From Acidobacteriota bacterium (GTDB lineage: Bacteria > Acidobacteriota > Terriglobia > Terriglobales > Acidobacteriaceae), in NCBI GenBank assembly GCA_021810735.1, contig JAJZIF010000332.1:1-5039 (forward strand): a stretch of 5,039 nucleotides of DNA, in the 5' to 3' direction. The position numbers and the translations under genes were made by a program. How positions within the stretch are numbered: position 1 is the stretch's first letter; the number at the start of each line of letters is the position of its first letter. This document shows, one piece after another, positions 1 to 5,039 of this stretch. Below the pieces are notes generated by a model. That model saw only the letters and a list, made by a program, of their open reading frames with translations, searched no databases and was not told the origin of the DNA.

Positions 1-608
1 TACACCGTTTTGTCCAAGGTTAGATGCATCCGATCGTCGCTCCCGGTGGTCAGAGTTACATCGCCGCGCTCGTTTTGAATGACAAGGGTCGCGTTGTCTG
101 GCAACGCGTGGACGACCTGCTCGCTGGCTTCATGTTTGTTTCCGAACATCTGGGCCAGATCGATGTTGTCGCCCAGTTGTAGCTGGTCACCGATCGAGCT
201 CCAATTGATGTGATTGTGCGAAGCTGCAATCCCGAGAATCGCCAGCACGATGACGAGCAGGACGACGCCTCCACCCAGGCGTATGCGGGAGTGTCGCGCC
301 CACACCAGCGATTCCAGTGCCAGCAACACGCCGGCGCCGATTAGCAGGAGTGGCCACCAATGCCCATACCACTGCCAGAAGGCAGCGACATTGATCTTGT
401 GCATCGTGGCCAGCAACGCGAAGATACCGATCGCGATGAGGAACAGCGGCCCTACAATGGATCGGCGCGCAGAACCGCGATACGCGGCACGCTGCATCCT
501 GGACTGCATCTTCCATTGCGCCCGCTGCGCCCTCCACTGCGCGCGGGACTGTGGATACTGCGGGGGAGGTGGTTGAGGTGGTAGCGGCGGCTGCGGAGGA
601 ATCCCCAT
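1..608 (-). CDS. LiaF-like membrane protein with start of a DUF4097-type domain (3' end off window)
   Basis: The frame is open from ATG at 608 to the left edge: 202 residues with no stop, so the C-terminus is missing. Residues 2-17 are almost all Pro/Gln. Residues 21-40 are basic and Trp/Gln-rich (RAQWRAQRAQW). Three hydrophobic segments follow at about 51-68, 84-102 and 112-130. The first two form a LiaI/LiaF-like (DUF5668-type) module, with GPLFLIAIGIFALL and WWPLLLIGAGVLL as its core. After about 165, LPDNATLVIQNERGDVTL looks like the opening of a DUF4097-type beta-repeat domain, usually extracytoplasmic. The start lies 4 nt after the stop of the preceding gene. No strong Shine-Dalgarno is visible, so re-initiation by terminating ribosomes is likely. 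The role is unknown; by analogy with LiaF it could be an envelope-stress sensor or modulator. The gene is real with high confidence; the DUF4097 call is moderate because only about 35 residues are visible. Confidence 0.85.
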   Translation of the reverse strand, partial: MGIPPQPPLPPQPPPPQYPQSRAQWRAQRAQWKMQSRMQRAAYRGSARRSIVGPLFLIAIGIFALLATMHKINVAAFWQWYGHWWPLLLIGAGVLLALESLVWARHSRIRLGGGVVLLVIVLAILGIAASHNHINWSSIGDQLQLGDNIDLAQMFGNKHEASEQVVHALPDNATLVIQNERGDVTLTTGSDDRMHLTLDKTV

Positions 609-612
609 GGCG

Positions 613-978
613 TTACCGGTCTTCTCTGCCGGAATCTTCCGGCGCTGGCGGATGAGGCTGGATGAATGGCTCGGCACCGATATCGCCGGCGGAGGGCGGC
701 GATGTAGTCCAAGCGGAGCCGGAAACACTGGGTGGCGCGGACTGACCCGGCACGGAGTCTTGAGTGCCCGAAACATATCCTTGCGCCGCTTGTTGATTGC
801 GGGCATCCACGGGCCACGCGGCGCGTTCGGCCAGCATCAGCAGACCGAAGACGATCAGAAACAAAGGCCAGCTTTGATGCCAGCTCAGAATGTTCCACTG
901 GTTGAGCAAAGCGAGTATGCCGACAAGTATGAGAAACACTGCGCCACGCAGACGACGAATCTGATACCAGCGGTTCAT
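613..978 (-). CDS. Small LiaI/LiaF-like (DUF5668-type) membrane protein
   Basis: This 121-residue protein has two hydrophobic helices near its N-terminus, at about 12-29 and 36-50. They are separated by a short Trp-containing turn (NQWNILSWHQSW) and followed by WPLFLIVFGLLML. That pattern matches the LiaI/LiaF-like transmembrane module seen also in both neighbouring genes. The remaining 70 residues are rich in Pro, Ser, Gly and Gln and look disordered, ending in an acidic EDSGRED tail. The N-terminus is basic (NRWYQIRRLRG), which by the positive-inside rule places it in the cytoplasm. With two helices, the tail would be cytoplasmic too. The ATG overlaps the stop of the preceding gene in an ATGA arrangement and has a good GGAGGTG ribosome site, so the start is firm. 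No catalytic motif is visible; a structural or partner role in a membrane complex with the adjacent LiaF-like protein is an inference. Confidence 0.88.
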   Translation of the reverse strand: MNRWYQIRRLRGAVFLILVGILALLNQWNILSWHQSWPLFLIVFGLLMLAERAAWPVDARNQQAAQGYVSGTQDSVPGQSAPPSVSGSAWTTSPPSAGDIGAEPFIQPHPPAPEDSGREDR

Positions 979-1865
979 CGCACACCTCCAGCCGGTGGCA
1001 TTTGGCTACGCTGAATCACTAGCCAGACGCCCAAAGCGATCAGGAGGATGGGCCAACCTCGTCCCAGCCAATGGTCGCTGAGAATGCCAAGATTCCCGAG
1101 CAAAAAAGCAATGCCTAGAACGATCAGTACCAACGCGCCGGTGGGTATCCCGCGGCTGCGCCAGTCCAGCCCCGTCGGATCGATTGGACTGGGGGGTACG
1201 GGCGGCACAGGAGGAACGCCGTACTGAGGGATAAATTCCCCAGATGCCACGCCCACAGTTCCAACAGGCGGCGTTCCGGGACTGGCGGGCCCAGGGTTCG
1301 CATTTGCGGAATTTGGGTTGCCAGGGTATCTGCCCCAAGGATTGGCGGCGGGAGTCGTTCTCGCACCGAACCACTGCGCAACATCGTTGAGTCCCAGGGG
1401 ATTTGGCAGAGGCAGCCCATCGCGCCGAGCGATCGCGGTCTGATAGGCGTCAAAGACCTGGTAAAAGATCCATGCGGCGACCATCAAACCCAGCACGCCA
1501 TTGTAATGGGTGAAATCGACCAGCAATGCAAAGACGACGACATGTGCCAGGGCTTTCGCAAACTGCCCGTTGTACATGGCTCCAACGCCCGGAATCCAAC
1601 CCAGAATGAAGGCGATCCAGGGCTCCGTGCCCCAGCTTGGCGGTACGCTGCCGGATGGAAGCGGTCCGGATGTGTACGGGTACCCTGTGGCGTCGTGGAC
1701 AGGAACACCGTAGACGGCCCCAGCCGCTGCCTGGACGCGTGCCGTCAGACATGGCTCGCAACTGACGATGTTATTGATTTTGTGGGCGCATTGGGCGCAT
1801 AGCGGTTTCCCGCAGAATTGGCAGTAGGACGCAACCGGAGTTTCGGGATGATTCGCGCAATTCAT
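975..1865 (-). CDS. B-box-type zinc finger membrane protein with TM2-like and LiaF-like modules
   Basis: The product has 296 residues. The N-terminus carries a B-box-like zinc finger with potential ligands C3, H6, C15, C18, C23, C26, C36 and C39 (spacing C-x2-H-x8-C-x2-C-x4-C-x2-C-x9-C-x2-C). Residues 81-140 form a membrane region with PGVGAMYNGQFAKAL followed by long hydrophobic stretches, resembling TM2-type proteins. Residues 170-230 are a Pro/Gly/Asn-rich linker with VPPVPPVPP. Residues 242-286 are a two-helix LiaI/LiaF-like module (GALVLIVLGIAFLLGN and WPILLIALGVWLV). The start at 1865 is chosen over in-frame upstream codons because it has a near-perfect AAAGGAG site 6 nt away and opens directly into the zinc finger. 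It overlaps the anti-sigma stop as ATGA. Similar B-box proteins are common in Acidobacteria and their function is unknown. A zinc-dependent protein-interaction platform at the inner membrane is an inference. Confidence 0.92.
   Translation of the reverse strand: MNCANHPETPVASYCQFCGKPLCAQCAHKINNIVSCEPCLTARVQAAAGAVYGVPVHDATGYPYTSGPLPSGSVPPSWGTEPWIAFILGWIPGVGAMYNGQFAKALAHVVVFALLVDFTHYNGVLGLMVAAWIFYQVFDAYQTAIARRDGLPLPNPLGLNDVAQWFGARTTPAANPWGRYPGNPNSANANPGPASPGTPPVGTVGVASGEFIPQYGVPPVPPVPPSPIDPTGLDWRSRGIPTGALVLIVLGIAFLLGNLGILSDHWLGRGWPILLIALGVWLVIQRSQMPPAGGVR
983..989 (-). promoter_or_regulatory. Ribosome binding site of the small LiaF-like gene
   Basis: GGAGGTG lies just upstream of the ATG at 978, with 6 nt between the GGAGG core and the start. 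It is inside the last codons of the B-box gene, whose TGA overlaps the ATG. This fixes the start and supports coupled translation. Confidence 0.85.
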
Positions 1866-3034
1866 GCCAATCTCCTTTCTTGCGTGGAAAATCGACGCAT
1901 GGAAAAGCAAATGGGAGTGGGTATGCATGCAACAGCCTGCGGTGCGAGCCGAACTGGAAACTGGAGCACGGCCAGCACCCTCTCTGGCTGGGCGAAGGTT
2001 GGATCGATCGACGCGTCGCCCATCCAACTTTTGGTCGACCTCGACCGCCAAGCCGACTGGTGAAAAGCTACGTCCAACCGAGGGCCCGTTGTCACCGGCT
2101 TGGGCTCTGGCCGCATCCCATGCTTCTTGCCTTGGGCTTCGGGGTTGGAGGCCAGGCCTTCTCTATGCGACTCCGTTTGATCGTTGCTGGAATCGCTGCT
2201 GGACTTCGAAGATCGTTTTGCAGGTTTGCCGCCGGTCTGCGCCGGCTGTGGGCTGGTTTCCGCCGCCTGCCGCAGTTGATGGACCCGCGATTCAACTTCG
2301 TAGACGATACGAAGATTTTCGTAGTACCGCACAACGCGGGCATTGGCCTCGGCATATTGGCGAGTGACCGCTCGACGCATGGACTGCGGCTCCAGATCGG
2401 CGGCGTGCAGGTTCGTGAGCCTTACCCCCATCAGATTGAGCGTCAAGGAGATGGAGAAGAAGGCCATGGCCGCAACCAGCGCCAAGCGTGGTTCCAATAC
2501 CGTTCTCCGCAACAACACGACGGAAGTATGTTGCCAGACGGGCGGAGACGCAACGGATGGGCCTTCGTCGCTCACTCGCCCTTCATGGTCGCCGGTCCTT
2601 TCCGCAGCGATGCTGGCGGACTGGCTTTGCGCGGAAGAGCGGCCAAACAGGCGATGGGGTGTTTCATGGCGCACGCGAACGGCAGCGGGAACACTCGGCG
2701 TGACTGGCACTGGAAGATGTGTTGCCGCCTCTGGCGCGCCGGTGGTCTTTGCCAGAATCTTCGCGACCAGATCGGATGGTGGAACCAACGGCTCCTGCTT
2801 CAGCACCAGCAGCCATTCGCGACCACTGCGCGCAAGCCCAATCTTTTCGCGGCAGGAGGCGCACTCCGCCGTATGAGCGCGCAATTGCTCCGCAACAGCG
2901 TCTGTCAAGGTCCCTTCAGCGGCCTCGGTCCACAACCACTCGACGGCGGCACAGTCGATCTGGCCGGATGGAACGCCAGCGGATTTTCCAGCCGACGCAG
3001 TCAACCTCGCTCCGAATTCATCCTGGTCCTTCAT
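1862..3034 (-). CDS. Membrane-anchored zinc-finger anti-sigma factor
   Basis: The 390-residue product probably binds and holds inactive the sigma factor encoded just upstream. Residues 25-75 form a ZAS/zf-HC2-type anti-sigma domain with H54-x3-C58-x2-C61 (HTAECASC) and an upstream C28 that could complete the site. A Pro/Ser-rich linker spans 100-170, and one hydrophobic helix at 184-204 (LALVAAMAFFSISLTLNLMG) anchors it, with the N-terminus cytoplasmic. Residues 215-258 are a charged, probably coiled-coil segment (NARVVRYYENLRIVYEVESR), then a Lys/Ser-rich low-complexity stretch at 262-312. The final 75 residues resemble no domain I know. The start shares one base with the sigma stop (TAATG) and has an AGGTGA site, so synthesis is probably coupled 1:1. 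The anti-sigma assignment rests on domain plus position; the release signal is unknown. The exact C-terminus is the least certain part. Confidence 0.9.
   Translation of the reverse strand: MKDQDEFGARLTASAGKSAGVPSGQIDCAAVEWLWTEAAEGTLTDAVAEQLRAHTAECASCREKIGLARSGREWLLVLKQEPLVPPSDLVAKILAKTTGAPEAATHLPVPVTPSVPAAVRVRHETPHRLFGRSSAQSQSASIAAERTGDHEGRVSDEGPSVASPPVWQHTSVVLLRRTVLEPRLALVAAMAFFSISLTLNLMGVRLTNLHAADLEPQSMRRAVTRQYAEANARVVRYYENLRIVYEVESRVHQLRQAAETSPQPAQTGGKPAKRSSKSSSDSSNDQTESHREGLASNPEAQGKKHGMRPEPKPVTTGPRLDVAFHQSAWRSRSTKSWMGDASIDPTFAQPERVLAVLQFPVRLAPQAVACIPTPICFSMRRFSTQERRLA
1872..1878 (-). promoter_or_regulatory. Ribosome binding site of the B-box gene
   Basis: AAAGGAG sits 6 nt upstream of the ATG at 1865, the strongest Shine-Dalgarno in the window. 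It decides this start over longer in-frame readings that reach back to 2051. The site lies within the last codons of the anti-sigma gene, and the two genes overlap as ATGA. Confidence 0.88.
1998..2028. repeat. Inverted repeat with nested palindromes in the anti-sigma 3' end
   Basis: Seven-base arms GTTGGAT (1998-2004) and ATCCAAC (2022-2028) flank 17 nt that contain most of the perfect palindrome CGACGCGTCG (2009-2018). GATCGATC overlaps the left arm and GGTCGACC lies at 2033-2040. The run falls within the part of the anti-sigma gene that resembles no known domain. It may be a secondary structure or binding site; chance in GC-rich coding DNA is also possible. Confidence 0.3.
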
Positions 3035-3645
3035 TACATCACCTGCTTCTTAGTACGTTCCAACAGCCTTGCCAGTTCCATGCGGCCGCGGCTAATTCTG
3101 GACTTTACGGTTCCTTCAGGAATTCGCAAGGCTTCAGCAATTTCCTTGTAATCCATATCTTTCAGATCACGCAGAATCACGGCCTCGCGCAACTCCGGTG
3201 AAACCCGCAACAGCGCCCGTTGGACGAGCGTTTGTAGTTCACGATCAATGCAGTGCTGCAGCGGGTCGGACTCCTGCCCCTGAATTCTCTCCGCTGGCGA
3301 GGAAAGTCCCTCTGGATCGTCCCATCCGGCGTCGAGGGAATGGGTGGTCTGTTCGGCACGGGTGCGGCGAAAGTGGTCGACCAGCAGATTCCGGGTCAGG
3401 GTGGTCAGCCAGGTATGAAAGCTGCCACGTTCGACGTCAAATGTTTTCAGATTGCGATAGACCTTCAGAAATACATCCTGTGTCAGGTCCTCCGCATTCC
3501 CAGCGGAGCCTGTGAAACGATAGCAAAGGCCGTAGACGCGACGGTGCTGCGACTCGACGATTTGCTGCCAGGCGTGGTTGTCTCCCTGCAGGCAACGACG
3601 TATGAGCGCGTTGGTCTCTTCGACGGAGTCTGGATCTGTGGGCAT
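3034..3645 (-). CDS. ECF-type RNA polymerase sigma factor (sigma-70 family)
   Basis: A 203-residue group IV sigma factor that directs RNA polymerase to a small set of promoters. Numbering from the chosen start, region 2 spans about 27-95, including RVYGLCYRFTG, AEDLTQDVFLKVYR and the promoter-melting/-10 recognition stretch FHTWLTTLTRNLLVDHFRR. A variable linker covers 96-135. Region 4 spans about 138-195, with the helix-turn-helix YKEIAEALRIPEGTVKSRISRGR that reads the -35 element. There is no region 1.1 or region 3, as expected for ECF factors. The frame stays open to ATG codons at 3699 (221 residues) and 3771 (245). I prefer 3645 because it gives the usual family length and conserved sequence begins soon after, but no start has a good Shine-Dalgarno, so 3699 remains possible. 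A candidate ECF promoter at 3778-3806 makes 3771 unlikely. It is followed directly by its likely anti-sigma partner. Confidence 0.93.
   Translation of the reverse strand: MPTDPDSVEETNALIRRCLQGDNHAWQQIVESQHRRVYGLCYRFTGSAGNAEDLTQDVFLKVYRNLKTFDVERGSFHTWLTTLTRNLLVDHFRRTRAEQTTHSLDAGWDDPEGLSSPAERIQGQESDPLQHCIDRELQTLVQRALLRVSPELREAVILRDLKDMDYKEIAEALRIPEGTVKSRISRGRMELARLLERTKKQVM
3039..3044 (-). promoter_or_regulatory. Ribosome binding site of the anti-sigma gene
   Basis: AGGTGA lies inside the last codons of the sigma gene, 4 nt before the anti-sigma ATG. The stop and start share one base (TAATG at 3036-3032). This supports the ATG at 3034 as the start and suggests translational coupling of sigma and anti-sigma. 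Confidence 0.75.
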
Positions 3646-3777
3646 CCGCTGTTTGACTGCGGATATCCCCTTCGATGCGGAGTGCGTTGCATGGCCCATG
3701 TTGCCGCTGCCGTCCCGCAGATCGAATCGGGTGATGCGCTTGCGCGGGCATGGCCAAGCCGACAATCCCATAGCAAA

Positions 3778-3806
3778 GGATACGCAGGCAATCGCCTTTC
3801 AGTTCC
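3778..3806 (-). promoter_or_regulatory. Candidate ECF-type promoter for the sigma/anti-sigma operon
   Basis: Read on the minus strand, GGAACTG (3806-3800) is followed after 15 nt by CGTATCC (3784-3778). The GGAAC -35 core and CGTA-like -10 at this spacing match the general form of ECF-dependent promoters. Many ECF factors activate their own operon, so this may be autoregulation. The predicted transcript start near 3770 would exclude the ATG at 3771 and leave a leader of about 70-125 nt. The spacer contains a small inverted repeat (AGGC-GATT-GCCT). The match was made by eye; one site in a window this size could occur by chance. Confidence 0.45.
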
Positions 3807-3845
3807 CTCACATACTACAGAAAAGCGAGGTATACGGCGACTTTC

Positions 3846-3859
3846 TTGCGCGCGCGCAA
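3846..3859. repeat. 14-bp alternating GC palindrome between glgC and the sigma operon
   Basis: TTGCGCGCGCGCAA is a perfect palindrome 16 nt past the glgC stop, with ten alternating G/C bases in the middle. It lacks the loop and T-run of an intrinsic terminator on either strand. It could be a protein-binding site, a Z-DNA-prone tract or chance. Apart from the candidate promoter, I see no RNA gene or other feature in the non-coding stretch 3646-3874. Confidence 0.4.
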
Positions 3860-3874
3860 CGACGATGGCTGGCA

Positions 3875-5039
3875 CTACATGTCGTGGGGAACGAAGTCGG
3901 AGGCAACCGGATTTTCGTAGAGTGAGTAGTCTCGGCTCACGACCGTAATACCACTCTCCGTGACCAGGTAGTTCTTTCGATCTTCATTCGCGTCATAGCC
4001 GATCACAGTGCCTTCAGGAATCTGAACGTCGCGGTCGAGAATGGCGCGTCGAATTCGGCAATGGCGCCCGATCCTGACATGGGAAAACAGAATGCTCGAG
4101 TCGACTTCCCCATAAGAATTGACGCGGACATCGTGGGACAGCACGCTGTTGCGTACGGTGGCGCCGGAGACGATGCAGCCGGCGGAGACGACTGTGTTGA
4201 TGGCCATGCCGGTGCGTCCGGGCTCGCCGAAGACGAACTTCGCCGGAGGGTATTGGAGAGGCCGGGTCCGCATGGGCCAGCTTTTGTCGTATAAATTGAA
4301 GATTGGCGTCACCGATGCAACGTCCATATTGGCGTCATAGTAGGCATCGAGGGTCCCAACGTCGCGCCAGTAGAGGGCTTCCTGTTTATTTTCGTCGACA
4401 AAGTTGAACGCGTACATTTTGTACTGGCCAAGCATGGCTGGAAGAATATTGTGACCAAAATCGTGCTGCGAATTCGGGTCTTCCGCATCGCGAATCAACG
4501 CCGGCAACAGTACATCGGTATTGAAGAGGTAAATGCCCATGGACGCATCGACCTTGTCCTGATTGAAAGGCGAGCGCAAATTCGTTTGCTGCGGTTTCTC
4601 CTGAAAGCCGGTGACTTCACCGGTTTGCGAAACCTCGACTACACCGAACCGGGAAACTTCGGACGGATCGATGGGCAGGGTGGCCAGGGTAACGTCCGCC
4701 CCTGAATCCAGATGTTGTTGCGCCATGCGTCCATAGTTCATCTTGTAGATGTGGTCGCCGGAGAGAATCAACACGCGCGCGGGTTGCTCGCTGCCAATTG
4801 AGTATATGTTCTGATACACCGCGTCCGCGGTTCCCATGTACCAGTTGGCGCTCACGCGCTGCATTGGCGGCAGGATCTCAATGAATTCGCCCAGTTCGTT
4901 GGCGACCACCGAACCCCAGCCTTCGCGAATGTGGCGGTTCAGGGAAAGCGCCTTATATTGCGTCAGAATGTAGACATGGCGCAGATCGGAGTTGATGCAA
5001 TTCGACAGTGTGATATCGATGATGCGATAGTTTCCGCCG
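3875..5039 (-). CDS. glgC: Glucose-1-phosphate adenylyltransferase (ADP-glucose pyrophosphorylase), N-terminus off window
   Basis: The enzyme makes ADP-glucose and pyrophosphate from ATP and glucose-1-phosphate, the committed step of glycogen synthesis in the cytoplasm. The frame is open to the right edge, giving 387 residues; roughly 30-60 N-terminal residues with the nucleotide-binding GGxGxRL loop are missing. Visible landmarks, in visible-residue numbers: GGNYRIIDITLSNCINS (1-17), GEFIEILPP (50-58), NWYMGTADAV (65-74), LSGDHIYK with the likely catalytic Asp at 95, and FQEKP with the sugar-phosphate Lys at 148. The 53-residue Asp-Lys spacing equals that of E. coli D142/K195 as I recall it. 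Next come YWRDVGTLDAYY (223-234) and a C-terminal left-handed beta-helix of hexapeptide-like repeats (about 285-350) typical of allosteric control. An internal GTG at 4909 is not the real start, because conserved family sequence continues upstream of it. No other glycogen gene is in view; the sigma operon lies downstream on the same strand. Confidence 0.97.
   Translation of the reverse strand, partial: GGNYRIIDITLSNCINSDLRHVYILTQYKALSLNRHIREGWGSVVANELGEFIEILPPMQRVSANWYMGTADAVYQNIYSIGSEQPARVLILSGDHIYKMNYGRMAQQHLDSGADVTLATLPIDPSEVSRFGVVEVSQTGEVTGFQEKPQQTNLRSPFNQDKVDASMGIYLFNTDVLLPALIRDAEDPNSQHDFGHNILPAMLGQYKMYAFNFVDENKQEALYWRDVGTLDAYYDANMDVASVTPIFNLYDKSWPMRTRPLQYPPAKFVFGEPGRTGMAINTVVSAGCIVSGATVRNSVLSHDVRVNSYGEVDSSILFSHVRIGRHCRIRRAILDRDVQIPEGTVIGYDANEDRKNYLVTESGITVVSRDYSLYENPVASDFVPHDM

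Noticed and set aside
628..643. Inverted repeat GCCGGAA-TC-TTCCGGC as a terminator or operator
   Set aside because: It lies inside the coding end of the 121-residue gene, has no T-run, and coupling to the next gene 4 nt away argues against termination there.
452..985. Minus-strand 177-codon frame overlapping two membrane protein genes
   Set aside because: It is out of frame with the two well-supported genes at 613-978 and 1-608, and it has a composition with no domain or membrane pattern.
1866..2051. Upstream extension of the B-box gene to an in-frame codon at 2051
   Set aside because: The extension adds 62 residues of unstructured sequence, while the ATG at 1865 has a strong ribosome site and starts directly at the zinc finger.
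1880..3151. Plus-strand open frame of 423 codons opposite the anti-sigma gene
   Set aside because: It is antisense to a gene with clear zinc-finger, membrane and coiled-coil features. Its translation is rich in Arg, Trp and Cys without any domain, as expected for a shadow frame in GC-rich DNA.
3646..3771. Longer sigma factor starting at 3771
   Set aside because: The extra 42 residues do not look like any sigma region, there is no Shine-Dalgarno, and the candidate promoter places the transcript start at about this position. A start at 3699 is not excluded.
3820..3860. Sigma-70-like promoter TTGCGC with TATACC on the minus strand
   Set aside because: The spacing is about 19 nt and the -35 falls in the GC palindrome. 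The match is weak compared with the ECF-type site nearby.
3253..3948. Plus-strand 231-codon frame opposite the sigma gene
   Set aside because: Its frame is antisense to the unmistakable sigma region 2 and runs into the glgC end. It has no recognisable domain.
1..5039. CRISPR arrays, insertion sequences, tRNA or rRNA genes
   Set aside because: No regularly spaced direct repeats, transposase-like frames, terminal inverted repeats or structured RNA signatures were seen in reading both strands.

Overview
The window is a compact bacterial segment in which every supported gene lies on the minus strand. It reads from right to left: glgC (5' end off the right edge), a short intergenic region, then a tightly packed five-gene unit that runs off the left edge. 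Protein-level resemblance of GlgC, of the sigma/anti-sigma pair and especially of the B-box zinc finger membrane protein points to an acidobacterium (class Terriglobia-like). This assignment comes from recalled family resemblance and was not checked by search.

Right part (3875-5039): the C-terminal 387 residues of glucose-1-phosphate adenylyltransferase (GlgC), the committed step of bacterial glycogen synthesis. Middle (3646-3874): non-coding DNA with no clear terminator. It holds a 14-bp alternating GC palindrome and a candidate ECF-type promoter (GGAACTG, 15 nt, CGTATCC) placed to drive the downstream unit.

Left part (1-3645): an ECF sigma-70 factor. Its stop shares one base with the start of a membrane-anchored zinc-finger anti-sigma factor. 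That gene overlaps a B-box zinc finger/TM2-like membrane protein by 3 nt (ATGA). The B-box gene overlaps a 121-residue LiaI/LiaF-like (DUF5668-type) membrane protein by another ATGA, and 4 nt further on begins a third LiaF-like membrane protein with the start of what looks like a DUF4097-type beta-rich domain, cut by the left edge. The overlaps and strong Shine-Dalgarno sequences imply one transcript with translational coupling.

The three membrane proteins each carry a version of the same two-helix module, in three different domain contexts. Together with the sigma/anti-sigma pair, this suggests an envelope-state sensing or response operon (analogous to Lia or phage-shock systems, not demonstrated) in which the sigma factor may autoregulate the whole unit. 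This is the most interesting content of the window.
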